Assembly (NCBI RefSeq): GCF_040760005.1
Contig: NZ_CP099760.1
Coordinates: forward strand, 2,103,501-2,167,500
Source: Pseudomonas sp. stari2
Lineage (GTDB): Bacteria > Pseudomonadota > Gammaproteobacteria > Pseudomonadales > Pseudomonadaceae
Direction of reading: 5' to 3'
Length of the DNA stretch: 64,000 bases
The stretch's first letter is position 1, and every line of letters begins with the position of its first letter. The translations under genes were made by a program, and so were the position numbers. Under the pieces are notes generated by a model. It ran no database searches and was not told the origin of the DNA. It was given only the letters and a program-made list of their open reading frames with translations. This document shows positions 1 to 8,585 of the stretch, in pieces.

Positions 1-622
1 GGTCGTGGCGCGCGTCGTAATCCTCGCCGAGAACTGTGCGGGCAAACCGTTCGAATTTCCAAGGGTTGTAGTAAGTGGAGGTGAGACTGGCGACCAATGC
101 CTGTCCGAAACTGCCGCCGCGCAATGTAGGAACGCTGGAAGGCAACACATGCTGAGCCGAGCCACCGTCGATGCGTACTGCCTGGCCATTGAAGTGCAGT
201 TCACCGGTGTGGCAGGCCGCGCAAGTGATGTCGAGATATTGCTCGGCGCTGCCGGGATTCTGGTGCCGGGCGAAACCCACCGGCAGATTGCCCGGGTTGT
301 CCGGCGTGGCTTTCTGCTGCGGATCGATCAGAAAGCCGAAGCGCGCGAGGTATTCCGGGGAGGCAAAGCGTTGCTGCGAGAATGGCAGTTCCAGCGCCTG
401 AAACCATTCGTAACGCAGGCCTTTGACCTGCGTCCCCTGCGGGGTGAAGTAGTAGGTCTGGCGCTCTTGCTCAGTCCATTGGTTCAGGTAATGCACCTGT
501 TTTGCGGGCGCGGGGAAGGGCAATCTGGGATTGGCGACATAGTAAAGAACCACTGCCAGAACCAGCCCCAGCAGCACCACGATCAGCGTCAACACACGGT
601 ATAAGAGGCGCAAGATAAACAT
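1..622 (-). CDS. Di-heme cytochrome c (peroxidase/RoxA-like), 5' part only
   Basis: The first 207 codons of a gene that runs off the left edge. The ATG at 622 begins MFILRLLYRVLTLIVVLLG, an N-terminal signal anchor or uncleaved membrane helix, so the protein is probably tethered in the periplasm. A c-type heme-binding motif, CAACH, is encoded near 205-230 inside the context ITCAACHTG. The segment YYFTPQGTQVKGLRYEW matches, as I recall it, the Pseudomonas family annotated as di-heme cytochrome c peroxidase, related to RoxA-type proteins. The second heme site expected in the family would lie outside the window. The substrate cannot be told from this part. It is transcribed away from the FKBP gene, leaving a 261-nt divergent promoter gap at 623-883 in which I see no other gene. 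Confidence 0.7.
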   Translation of the reverse strand, partial: MFILRLLYRVLTLIVVLLGLVLAVVLYYVANPRLPFPAPAKQVHYLNQWTEQERQTYYFTPQGTQVKGLRYEWFQALELPFSQQRFASPEYLARFGFLIDPQQKATPDNPGNLPVGFARHQNPGSAEQYLDITCAACHTGELHFNGQAVRIDGGSAQHVLPSSVPTLRGGSFGQALVASLTSTYYNPWKFERFARTVLGEDYDARHD

Positions 623-883
623 CCTTGTCGAGTTGTTGCGCTGTTATGCCTGAGCCAAGCCGTGTGCGGCAAGTGGCCATTACGCCAAGTGTTGTGGGAA
701 GCGGCATCAATCGCTGTCGGCGAAAGATGACAGAAGCTTCATCGTGCCTTTCGCCAAATGCTTTTTAATCCCTGAACTTATCGGAAGATTCCTGCTCTCA
801 TGCCGGTAGCCATTGGTCGTGGCGGCCTGATAAGCTCGCGGCTTTACTCGATTGCCCTTTCGGCGCATGAACAAGGAAATAGC

Positions 884-1603
884 ATGAAACAGCATCGGTT
901 GGCGGCGGCGGTTGCCCTGGTTAGCCTGGTCCTCGCGGGTTGTGATTCGCAGACCAGCGTAGAGCTGAAAACCCCGGCGCAAAAAGCTTCCTACGGTATC
1001 GGCCTGAACATGGGCAAGAGCCTTGCTCAGGAAGGCATGGATGATCTGGACTCCAAAGCGGTAGCCCAGGGCATCGAAGATGCCGTCGGCAAGAAAGAAC
1101 AGAAGCTGAAAGATGAAGAACTGGTCGAAGCTTTCGCCGCGCTTCAGAAGCGTGCCGAAGAGCGTATGGCCAAAATGAGCGAAGAGTCGGCAACTGCCGG
1201 CAAGAAATTCCTCGAAGAAAACGGCAAGAAACCAGGCGTGACCACCACCGCGTCCGGTCTGCAGTACGAAGTGGTCAAGAAAGCCGACGGCCCACAGCCT
1301 AAACCTACCGACGTAGTGACCGTTCACTATACTGGCAAGCTGACCAACGGCACCGTATTCGACAGCTCCGTCGAGCGCGGCAGCCCGATCGATCTGCCGG
1401 TCAGCGGTGTGATCCCGGGTTGGGTCGAAGGCCTGCAACTGATGCACGTTGGCGAGAAGTACAAGCTGTACATCCCTAGCGATCTGGCTTACGGCGCCCA
1501 ATCGCCAAGCCCGGCGATCCCGGCCAACTCGGTTCTGGTCTTCGACCTGGAACTGCTGGGCATCAAGGATCCAGCCAAAGAAGACGCTGCTGCTACCAAG
1601 TAA
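884..1603 (+). CDS. FKBP-type peptidyl-prolyl cis-trans isomerase, lipoprotein
   Basis: A 239-residue FkpA/Mip-like folding catalyst. The N-terminus MKQHRLAAAVALVSLVLAGC is a lipoprotein signal ending in the lipobox LAGC, so the mature protein should be anchored in the envelope and act on periplasmic proteins. Residues about 35-120 form the helical FKBP_N dimerisation segment (KASYGIGLNMGKSLAQEG). The C-terminal half is the FKBP domain, with VTVHYTGKLTNGTVFDSS, IPGWVEGLQLM and IPANSVLVFDLELL. The ATG at 884 was preferred over upstream in-frame codons because it gives the signal peptide and is preceded by AAGGAAA. A GC-rich hairpin follows the stop codon. Family assignment is firm; the exact paralogue name (fkpA, fklB or mip) is not. 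Confidence 0.92.
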   Translation: MKQHRLAAAVALVSLVLAGCDSQTSVELKTPAQKASYGIGLNMGKSLAQEGMDDLDSKAVAQGIEDAVGKKEQKLKDEELVEAFAALQKRAEERMAKMSEESATAGKKFLEENGKKPGVTTTASGLQYEVVKKADGPQPKPTDVVTVHYTGKLTNGTVFDSSVERGSPIDLPVSGVIPGWVEGLQLMHVGEKYKLYIPSDLAYGAQSPSPAIPANSVLVFDLELLGIKDPAKEDAAATK

Positions 1604-1624
1604 CAGGCATCGGCACCGGCTTCA

Positions 1625-1655
1625 ACAACAACGCCTCGCCTATGCGGGGCGTTGT
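1625..1655 (+). terminator. Hairpin after the FKBP gene
   Basis: AACAACGCCTC and GGGGCGTTGTT form an 11-bp stem with one wobble around a short loop, about 20 nt after the FKBP stop codon. There is no clear T-run behind it, so it may be a weak terminator or an mRNA-stabilising hairpin. Confidence 0.6.
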
Positions 1656-1859
1656 TGCATCCGGGCCACGGCCAGCGTAAACAGACCGAACCGATACGCG
1701 TCATGACAGTCCTAGACCTTGAGGCCGCCCGCGCTAGACGTCCTGAGCCGCCAAGTCAATGAAATATTGGGGTTTTTTATGTGAGTAAAAAACGCCCGAT
1801 CTGAGCGCAGCCCTTATGAACCGGGGCTCTCAGCGTGGAAATGCAGCTCTGTTCACAAG

Positions 1860-1884
1860 GTTATCCACAATTTGTGTGGATAAC
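1860..1884. promoter_or_regulatory. Inverted pair of DnaA-box sequences in the leader of the YkvA gene
   Basis: GTTATCCACA and TGTGGATAAC form a perfect 10-bp inverted repeat separated by ATTTG. Each arm contains TTATCCACA, an exact match to the strong DnaA-box consensus, at 1861-1869 on the plus strand and 1875-1883 on the minus strand. The element ends 19 nt before the ATG of the DUF1232 gene and just upstream of its Shine-Dalgarno. The rest of the 1604-1903 gap holds the FKBP hairpin and another imperfect hairpin at 1801-1833. It could instead act as an RNA hairpin. Confidence 0.5.
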
Positions 1885-1903
1885 ATTTCAACGGGAGAAA
1901 TAG

Positions 1904-2359
1904 ATGAAAGCTCCATGGAATTTCGCCCGGTTCCTGCCTTTGGCCGGACGACTCCTGGCCCGTGGCCGCTTGCCGACGCTGTTGTTTGCCGTGGCCAGCA
2001 AAGGCGCCGCCCAAGGCAATCGTCTCGGCAAGCTGAAGGATGATCTGCGATTGCTCCAGGCGCTGTGCCTGGCGTACTGGCGTGGCGAGTATCGCGCGAT
2101 CAGTCCAAAGGCAATGATTTCGGTCGTTGCGGGCCTGATGTACTTCCTCAGTCCGGTGGATGCGATCCCGGATTTCATTCCCGTTTTTGGCATGCTCGAT
2201 GACATCGCCGTCCTTGCCTGGGTGATGAAAACCCTCGACGACGAACTCAACGCATTCCGCTTGTGGCGTCAGCGACAATCGCCAGAAAAGCTCAGGGTTG
2301 TCGAGCGCCTGCCCGATACCCCCGAACAACTTCAGCTTCAGGGCCCGAAAAAGTCCTGA
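1904..2359 (+). CDS. YkvA family protein (DUF1232)
   Basis: A 151-residue protein with the DUF1232 signature around residues 70-110: MISVVAGLMYFLSPVDAIPDFIP followed by GMLDDIAVLAWVM. The family is small, probably membrane-associated, and of unknown function. The N-terminus (FARFLPLAGRLLARGRLPTLLF) is basic and amphipathic. Translation starts at ATG 1904 behind a good GGGAGA Shine-Dalgarno. The gene is apparently monocistronic. Its leader carries two inverted DnaA-box sequences, the only hint about regulation. Confidence 0.85.
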   Translation: MKAPWNFARFLPLAGRLLARGRLPTLLFAVASKGAAQGNRLGKLKDDLRLLQALCLAYWRGEYRAISPKAMISVVAGLMYFLSPVDAIPDFIPVFGMLDDIAVLAWVMKTLDDELNAFRLWRQRQSPEKLRVVERLPDTPEQLQLQGPKKS

Positions 2360-2473
2360 ATTGCGACAGCCTCTTATTCAGATAGATACCCCCCACGACC
2401 TTGGCCGCTGTTAGGATTACACTTCTAGGGAAAAGTGCCGACTCGCTAAGTGTTGTTGTCCTACGGGGTAGTC

Positions 2474-2815
2474 ATGGATATTCAGATAATTGCACGCGAT
2501 GGCGAGCCCGAGTATGCGGTTCTGCCATGGGCTCAGTATCAGGCTCTACTGAAAGCAGCAGGCATCAATGAAGCACCGTCGCAACCGGCTCCAGCGCCGC
2601 TTGCGGCCACACCGGACCCGATTCTTCCAGGTCTGGATCAGTTACGCAGTTTGCGCGAAGGGAAGGGCATCGCCATCGAGGCGCTCGCCCGCACGGTAGG
2701 CATCAGCCCGTCTTACCTGGCCATGATCGAAAGCGGTGAGCGTCTGCCCGACGCTGCGATTCGCCGCAGCCTGGCCTGGGAGTTGACGGTGCCAGGGTGG
2801 AGGGAACAATCGTGA
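2474..2815 (+). CDS. Helix-turn-helix (XRE-like) domain protein
   Basis: 113 residues. The N-terminal part, MDIQIIARDGEPEYAVLPWAQYQALLKAAG, resembles the PHD-antitoxin-like segment found in some small regulators. After a Pro/Ala linker, residues about 60-105 form an XRE helix-turn-helix (LRSLREGKGIAIEALARTVG, then ISPSYLAMIESGERLP). It is probably a DNA-binding regulator, but its target is not evident. ATG 2474 was chosen over 2450 because the protein then begins at the conserved segment. The stop codon overlaps the GTG of the next gene, so the two are translationally coupled. It does not look like a classic toxin-antitoxin pair, because the downstream genes are not recognisable toxins. Confidence 0.7.
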   Translation: MDIQIIARDGEPEYAVLPWAQYQALLKAAGINEAPSQPAPAPLAATPDPILPGLDQLRSLREGKGIAIEALARTVGISPSYLAMIESGERLPDAAIRRSLAWELTVPGWREQS

Positions 2816-3183
2816 GCGTACGCATCAGTCGTCAACATTGGGACGGATTGCTGGGGGAGCTGGACCAGGCGCGCAGGCAGCGCCATCTTCTGACCTATCG
2901 AGCCTTGCTCGAGCGTCTGCAACTGCCCACGCCGGCAATGCAGACATTGACCGCTGCACTGGAGCATCTCGCTGCGCTGGACGCAAAAGCCGAACAACCG
3001 TTGCGCAGTTCGCTGGTGATCAGCCAGGGCGCCAGTCGCCTGCCACGCACCGGTTTCTTTGAATGTGTCGAGCGACTGGGGCGCTTTTCCGGGCCGTCCG
3101 ATGGTGTTGCCGCAGCCTCTTGGCATGCCTCTGAAGTGGTCCGGGTCTTTGAGTACGAGTACCCGGAATCGGCGGAGGCCTGA
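2812..3183 (+). CDS. Conserved hypothetical protein, middle gene of the HTH-Sel1 trio
   Basis: 123 residues with no domain I recognise. A helical first half (LLGELDQARRQRHLLTYRAL) is followed by a more polar half ending FEYEYPESAEA. The GTG at 2812 overlaps the preceding stop codon and has a strong GGAGGG Shine-Dalgarno about 8 nt upstream; an ATG at 2797 would contain that Shine-Dalgarno and is less likely. The next gene begins directly after its stop codon. The coupling indicates co-expression with the HTH regulator and Sel1 protein, and suggests a shared but unknown role. Confidence 0.65.
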   Translation: MSVRISRQHWDGLLGELDQARRQRHLLTYRALLERLQLPTPAMQTLTAALEHLAALDAKAEQPLRSSLVISQGASRLPRTGFFECVERLGRFSGPSDGVAAASWHASEVVRVFEYEYPESAEA

Positions 3184-3591
3184 GTGTTTTTACGACTCAA
3201 GGCGCGGGCAAGTTACTGGCTAGCCCGTAGGCTGTTTCACTGGTCGTGGTTTGTCCGTCAGCCCCGAGGCTGGCGCTGGCTCGAAGGGCAGTTTGCGCGT
3301 ATGGCCAACCTGGGCGATGTCGGCGCGCAAAGCTTTTACGGGCACATCCTGACGTTTCGCGGGGTTGGCCTGGGCGCGCGTGAAGAAGGTGTGCGACTGC
3401 TGAGACTGGCGGCTTTGGCCGGTGATGGCAAAGCGGCTTATCAGGTCGGTGTCATCAGTCTGGCTGGTACGCCCAGTAAAGCGCCCGATCCTTCCGAAGC
3501 GGCTCGCTGGTGGACCATGGCGGCCAAGGCTGGACATCCGTTGGCCGAGCTCAAGTTGAAAGAGCTGGCCGGCCGGGATTCTTCTCGGTAA
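3184..3591 (+). CDS. Sel1-like repeat protein
   Basis: 135 residues starting at GTG 3184 immediately after the previous stop codon, with a CGGAGG Shine-Dalgarno. The N-terminus is basic and aromatic (SYWLARRLFHWSWFVRQP). Residues about 40-130 contain Sel1/TPR-like helical repeats: GDVGAQSFYGHIL, EEGVRLLRLAALAGDGKAAY and SEAARWWTMAAKAGHPLAEL. Such repeats usually mediate protein-protein contacts. It is the last gene of the three-gene unit and is followed by a terminator. Confidence 0.75.
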   Translation: MFLRLKARASYWLARRLFHWSWFVRQPRGWRWLEGQFARMANLGDVGAQSFYGHILTFRGVGLGAREEGVRLLRLAALAGDGKAAYQVGVISLAGTPSKAPDPSEAARWWTMAAKAGHPLAELKLKELAGRDSSR

Positions 3592-3610
3592 ACAAATCAT
3601 CTGTTCCGTG

Positions 3611-3643
3611 AACGGGGCGTGAGGGAAACCTCCCGCCCCGTTT
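3611..3643 (+). terminator. Terminator after the Sel1 gene
   Basis: AACGGGGCG and CGCCCCGTT form a perfect 9-bp outer stem, with GAGG/CCTC-type pairing inside, followed by TTT. It separates the HTH-Sel1 unit from the rhs gene. Confidence 0.75.
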
Positions 3644-3768
3644 CTGCGTCTGCAATTCTATAAAAACAGTTACAGACTTCTCCTACAGCCTCTGCCTACT
3701 CGCCTGACTTCTTTTCTGATTGATCCCCCGCAAAGTCCCTCGCCTGATTTTTGCGCGAGGGAACGCAC

Positions 3769-3816
3769 ATGTTTGACCCGGTTTTTCGTTTCGCCATGCG
3801 CATGGGAATGCGCTGA
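3769..3816 (+). CDS. Possible 15-codon leader peptide upstream of rhs
   Basis: ATG 3769 opens a 15-codon frame (MFDPVFRFAMRMGMR) behind GAGGGAA. Its TGA overlaps the rhs ATG as TGATG, the classic arrangement for translational coupling. It may simply be a ribosome-loading leader or a remnant of a longer N-terminal sequence. There is no evidence that the peptide itself has a function. Confidence 0.35.
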   Translation: MFDPVFRFAMRMGMR

Positions 3817-6800
3817 TGAATGCCGTCGTCCGCATCGAGCAAGAACTCGACAGCTTTCCCCGTACCCTTGATCTCTATCGCAAACAGCTGAAGCACTGGC
3901 TCAGTCGCTCGGCAGACAGTGTCAGCCATGCGGCTGATTTGCCGTCACTGATGGGGATGGAGCGGATCATCCGTTTCGGCGAACACAGCATGGCGGTCGC
4001 CATTGACGACAAGCGTTTCTCTTCGGCCGTCGTGCAATGCACGAAAACCGGGCCGATGGAGATCGAGAGCAAGTTCGAGTCGGTGTACGACATTCCATTG
4101 GGCGGCATCGCTGTCGATGTGGTGGCGGTGGATAGCGGCGAGGTCAAGTCCGTCACACTCGATGCTCAGGGCAAGGGCGTGTTCACCGGTCAGGCGGGCA
4201 AGTTCTACCGGGTGGTGGTGCACAGTGAGGCCAGCGAGCAGCAGGTCGATGCGCTTTTCGAATCCTACGATGGCCTGACTCAGCAACTGGATAGTTGGCT
4301 GCGCAGCGAGTGGCAGGGCTTCAAGCCGCAATGGTCGCAGTCGGTGGCCACAGCAGCCGGCAACGGCATGCTGGCGGGGAGCTGGGCGGCGATCGAGGGA
4401 GTGTGGGATAGCATCGGACTGTTGTCGGAAATTCTCCAGGATCCCGGAAAGTTCGCCGAGCGGTTGGGCAGTGGCGCCACGCAGCTGATCGCGCTGGCGG
4501 AAACAGCGCCGGAAATGATGGAGAAGCTTCAGTTACTGGTCAGTGACGAAGCGGCGCTGTGTTTGTTGCTGCGGACTGCCAGCCTCTGGCTGGAGATGCT
4601 GCCACCCAGTGAAGTTGCCGGGAAAACCGCCGAGGCGGTATCGATGGTGGTGGTGCAGCTGCTGATCGATGTGTTGATCGGCGTTGTGTTGACCTTCGTT
4701 GGCGCCGGTGCGGGGATCGCGTATCTGACCTTGCGTCTGGCGGAACGTGGCGCTCAGTTGCTGTCGGCGGTGACGCGCCTGGTGAAGGCGATGTTCGGCA
4801 TCGTCAGCACCTTCATCGGCTATGTGAACCAGTACAAATCCGTCGCCGCACGGGGCATCGCCGCCGGGGTGAAAAAGGGCCGCATGCAATTGCGCTGGGA
4901 TGCCCGGCGTAATGCTTCCCTGAAAAAGGATGAGCGACACGACGACACGCCGGATCAGGCGAAAAATCCCAACGGCGACAGTGTCGATTGTGCGCCGCTG
5001 ACCTGCACCAACGGTTGCCCCGTGTCGATGGTCACCGGCGAAGAGTTGCTGACGCTGACCGATGGCGTGCTCGATGGGCTGCTGCCGTTCGAGTTCAGCC
5101 GCTTGTATCGCACCAGTGCCGCCGAGATCGATGTCGGGTTGGGGTTTGGCTGGAGCCATTCGCTGGCGCATCGGCTGGAGGTTGATGGCGCTTCGGTGGT
5201 CTGGGTTGACCATGAGAACCGGCGCACGCGGTTTCCGCTGCCGAGTGTCGAGCGGCCGGCGATTCACAACAGTCTGTCGCGGGCGGCGATCTTTCTCGGG
5301 GATGAGCCGGAGGAGTTGATTGTTGCGCTGGCGGGTGAGGCGGCGCGGTTTTATCACTTTCGGGTTGGGCGTCTGACGGCTGTCAGCGATGCCTATGGCA
5401 ACCGGTTGCGCATTTCGCGTGATCGTCTGGATCGGGTTGAGCGCCTCGACAACGGCGCTGGTCGTTCCCTGTTGCTGCGTTATGAGCGGGCGCATCTGAT
5501 CGCGGTCGATTATCAGGTTTTTCGGGAGTCTGCCTGGCGTACCGAGCAGACGCTGGCCAGTTACCGCTTTGATGCCCGCCATCGATTGATCGAGGCGTCG
5601 AACGCGGTCGGCGAGACTGAGCGTTACGACTACGACGACCGGCACGTCATCCTGCAACGGCAACTGAGCGGCGGCGCGAGCTTCTTCTGGGAATGGGAGC
5701 GTGCCGGCAAGGCGGCGCGTTGCGTGCGGCACTGGGCGTCGTTTTCGCAAATGGATACGCGGTACGTCTGGGATGACGCCGGCAGCGTCACCGTGCATTA
5801 CGTCGATGGGACTGAGGAAACTTACGTCCACGACGACACGGCGCGGCTGGTGCGTCAGGTCGCCGCCGACGGGGGCGAACAGCTCAAGGCCTACGATTCG
5901 GCGGGCCGGCTGGTTGCCGAGCAGGATGCGCTGGGGGCGGTTACCGAGTACCGCTACGACGATGCCGGACGGCTGATCGCGCTGATTCCGCCGGACGATG
6001 CGCCGACGTCCTACGAGTACCGCAATGGTTTCCTGCACAGCCGCTCACGTGGCGATGCGGTGTGGACGTACCGGCGCAATGCGCAGGGTGACGTTACCGA
6101 GGCGGTCGATCCCGACGGCCATGTCACCCATTACCACTACGATCCGCAGGGACGGTTGCTGTCGATCCGTTATCCGGACAGTGGTCGGCATGTGTTCGTG
6201 TGGAACGACCTTGGGCAACTGGTCGAGGAAAGTCTGCCAGACGGTGGGATTCGGAAGTTTTCCTACGATGCCTTGGGGCGGCGGATTACTGTGCAGGACG
6301 AACATGGCGCGATCACCCGTCATGTGTGGGACGCCGTCGGCCGGCTGATCCAGACCACTTCGCCAAATGGCGCCACCCGCGCCTGGTCCTACAGCGCCTA
6401 CGGCCAGATCACCGCCGAACGCGATGAACAGGGGCGGATCACCCGCTACGAGTATGACGACGATCTGCATCTGGTCAGCCGGCGGATCAATCCCGACGGC
6501 ACGCGGCTGCAATACCGCTACGACCATGCGCAGCTGCTGCTGACGGAGATCGAGAACGAGTCCGGCGAAAAGTACCGGCTGGACTACACGCCCACCGGAT
6601 TGATCCGACAGGAAACCGGTTTTGACGGGCGACGCACCGCGTACGCCTACGACCGCAACGGCCACCTGCTGGAAAAGACCGAGTTCGGTGACGACGGCTC
6701 GACGCTGGTCACCGGCTATCAACGCGATGCTGCTGGGCGTCTGCTGCTCAAGACCCTGCCCGATGCCAGCACGGTTGAATACCGCTACGACCGTCTAGGC

Positions 6801-8585
6801 CGCTTGGTCGGCGTGGATGACGGCCAGAATCACCCGCTGGCCTTCGAGTACGACCTGCAGGACCGACTGGTACGCGAGCATCAGGGCTGGGGCACCTTGC
6901 GTTACACCTACGATGCTTGCGGCCAGCTCCGCCGGATGCGTCTGCCGGACAACAGCAAGCTCGATTACCACTACGCCAAGGGCGGCGCGCTGACCGCGAT
7001 CGACCTCAATGGCGCCTTGCTCACCCGCCACGTCTACCAGAACGGTCGCGAACAGCAGCGCCAGCAAGGCCTGTTGCTCAGCGAATATGCCTACGACGAA
7101 CAGGGCCGCTTGTTGTCCCACGCCGTAGGCCATCAACGCAGTGCGCTGTACCGCCGCGACTTTGCCTACAGCGCCAACGGCAACCTCGAACACATCGCCG
7201 ACACCCGCCACGGCCAGCGCAGCTACCAGTACGACGCCCTCGACCGGCTGATCCGCGTGCGTCACACCCGTGACGATGTGCCGGAAAACTTCGCCCACGA
7301 CCCGGCCGGCAACCTGTTGCTGCAGGATCGGCCCGGCCCGACCAGCATCAAAGGCAACCGCCTGCTGATGCAGGGCGACCGCCATTATGACTACGACGCC
7401 TTCGGCAACCTGATCCGCGAACGCCGCGGCCGCGGCCAACAACTGGTCACCGAATACCGCTACGACAGCCAGCACCGCCTGATCGGCCTCACCCGTCCCG
7501 ACGGCAAAACCACGAGCTACCAATACGACGCCTTCGGCCGCCGCATCCGCAAAACCGTCGATGGCCAGACCACCGAGTTCTTCTGGCAAGGCGACCATCT
7601 GATCGCCGAAAGCAGTCCGACCCAACACCGCAGCTTCATCTACGAACCCGGCACCTTCCGCCCGCTGGCGATGCTGGACGGCCAAGGCCCGAAACGCGCC
7701 TGCCCGTTCTACTACCAACTCGACCACCTCGGCACCCCGCAAGAACTGACCGACTACAGCGGCGACATCGTCTGGTCAGCCAAATACAGCGCCTACGGCA
7801 AGGTCACCTCGCTGCAGCTCGCGACCGAGGACTACCTCGACCAGCCGCTGCGCTTTCAGGGGCAGTACTTCGATGACGAAAGCGGGCTGCATTACAACCG
7901 GCACCGGTATTACGACCCGGACGTGGGGCGGTATCTGACGCCAGATCCGGTGAAGCTGGCGGGGGGGCTGAACCAGTACCGGTACGTGCCGAATCCGACG
8001 GGGTGGGTGGATCCGTTAGGACTGACCTCCAACTGCCCGCCGCCGAATAAGCCGGGATGTCCGGTGCCGGATGGGGTAGGTGGTTCGGTTGTTGATGAGG
8101 GTGAGCCAGCGCTGCCGAAGATGACGGCGCAAGAGCGGAGGGCGAGAATTGATGAGTTGGCGGAGGGCAATGCCTACAGGCGTTTGGAGGAAATGGAGAG
8201 GTCCACGCCAGGCGCACACTTTTTAGAGAAACACGGCAAGCAGACCACGCTGGCCTCGCAACAAGAACGTTCACTTACAGGAAGAAATCCTACAACGGGC
8301 ATTATTGAGATTTACACCAACGGGAATAAAGCTGGGCAACCAAAAATACCAAGTGCGGCCACACATTTTTTCAGTTATCGAGACCAGTTGAACGCCATAC
8401 ATCGTGCTCAGCTGATTTTTAGGCGAAATGGGATAGTTGCTACAAGAGAACCGATGAATATGGGCAAAATTGTCGGTGAGGGTTACAAAAGAGGAGGATT
8501 GACTTATGGGCAGCAAACACATGCGATAGTGATTTTAAATGGTTCTGGTAAGCCTATAACCTCTTATACGGAATTTATGGAATGA
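3816..8585 (+). CDS. Rhs-repeat polymorphic toxin with C-terminal nuclease-like tip
   Basis: 1589 residues. Residues 1-270 are a helical N-terminal region of unknown type, and about 275-335 contain hydrophobic helices (VVVQLLIDVLIGVVLTFVGA), typical of secreted Rhs proteins that need a delivery apparatus. The DUF6531/Rhs entry follows at about 390 (CPVSMVTGEELL). From there to about 1400 there are many YD repeats (YDxxGR/LxxxxxxxG) that build the Rhs cocoon, closing with RYLTPDPVKLAGGLNQYRYV and DPLGL at 1399-1403. The last 186 residues are the variable effector. They contain H1468 and H1473 (HFLEKHG), S1513-AATHFF and a final TSYTEF strand, an order reminiscent of BECR-fold (RNase A-like CdiA-CT) toxins; this is inference. 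No PAAR domain or VgrG gene is nearby. The final ~350 nt are clearly AT-richer than the core, as expected for an exchanged tip. The stop codon overlaps the next gene. Confidence 0.9.
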   Translation: MNAVVRIEQELDSFPRTLDLYRKQLKHWLSRSADSVSHAADLPSLMGMERIIRFGEHSMAVAIDDKRFSSAVVQCTKTGPMEIESKFESVYDIPLGGIAVDVVAVDSGEVKSVTLDAQGKGVFTGQAGKFYRVVVHSEASEQQVDALFESYDGLTQQLDSWLRSEWQGFKPQWSQSVATAAGNGMLAGSWAAIEGVWDSIGLLSEILQDPGKFAERLGSGATQLIALAETAPEMMEKLQLLVSDEAALCLLLRTASLWLEMLPPSEVAGKTAEAVSMVVVQLLIDVLIGVVLTFVGAGAGIAYLTLRLAERGAQLLSAVTRLVKAMFGIVSTFIGYVNQYKSVAARGIAAGVKKGRMQLRWDARRNASLKKDERHDDTPDQAKNPNGDSVDCAPLTCTNGCPVSMVTGEELLTLTDGVLDGLLPFEFSRLYRTSAAEIDVGLGFGWSHSLAHRLEVDGASVVWVDHENRRTRFPLPSVERPAIHNSLSRAAIFLGDEPEELIVALAGEAARFYHFRVGRLTAVSDAYGNRLRISRDRLDRVERLDNGAGRSLLLRYERAHLIAVDYQVFRESAWRTEQTLASYRFDARHRLIEASNAVGETERYDYDDRHVILQRQLSGGASFFWEWERAGKAARCVRHWASFSQMDTRYVWDDAGSVTVHYVDGTEETYVHDDTARLVRQVAADGGEQLKAYDSAGRLVAEQDALGAVTEYRYDDAGRLIALIPPDDAPTSYEYRNGFLHSRSRGDAVWTYRRNAQGDVTEAVDPDGHVTHYHYDPQGRLLSIRYPDSGRHVFVWNDLGQLVEESLPDGGIRKFSYDALGRRITVQDEHGAITRHVWDAVGRLIQTTSPNGATRAWSYSAYGQITAERDEQGRITRYEYDDDLHLVSRRINPDGTRLQYRYDHAQLLLTEIENESGEKYRLDYTPTGLIRQETGFDGRRTAYAYDRNGHLLEKTEFGDDGSTLVTGYQRDAAGRLLLKTLPDASTVEYRYDRLGRLVGVDDGQNHPLAFEYDLQDRLVREHQGWGTLRYTYDACGQLRRMRLPDNSKLDYHYAKGGALTAIDLNGALLTRHVYQNGREQQRQQGLLLSEYAYDEQGRLLSHAVGHQRSALYRRDFAYSANGNLEHIADTRHGQRSYQYDALDRLIRVRHTRDDVPENFAHDPAGNLLLQDRPGPTSIKGNRLLMQGDRHYDYDAFGNLIRERRGRGQQLVTEYRYDSQHRLIGLTRPDGKTTSYQYDAFGRRIRKTVDGQTTEFFWQGDHLIAESSPTQHRSFIYEPGTFRPLAMLDGQGPKRACPFYYQLDHLGTPQELTDYSGDIVWSAKYSAYGKVTSLQLATEDYLDQPLRFQGQYFDDESGLHYNRHRYYDPDVGRYLTPDPVKLAGGLNQYRYVPNPTGWVDPLGLTSNCPPPNKPGCPVPDGVGGSVVDEGEPALPKMTAQERRARIDELAEGNAYRRLEEMERSTPGAHFLEKHGKQTTLASQQERSLTGRNPTTGIIEIYTNGNKAGQPKIPSAATHFFSYRDQLNAIHRAQLIFRRNGIVATREPMNMGKIVGEGYKRGGLTYGQQTHAIVILNGSGKPITSYTEFME

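Noticed and set aside
2474..3183. HTH gene and its neighbour as a toxin-antitoxin pair
   Set aside because: The second product shows no toxin family features, and a third Sel1 gene belongs to the same unit.
4533..6038. 501-codon open frame on the minus strand inside rhs
   Set aside because: It is antisense to the Rhs repeats, has low-complexity Arg/Gln/Pro-rich composition and no domain; a GC-rich shadow.
6795..7742. 315-codon minus-strand frame inside rhs
   Set aside because: Val/Ala-rich mirror of the YD repeats with no recognisable fold.
3816..8585. YD-repeat region read as a possible CRISPR or tandem DNA repeat
   Set aside because: The repetition is at protein level with varied codons and spacing; no conserved direct repeats with spacers are present.
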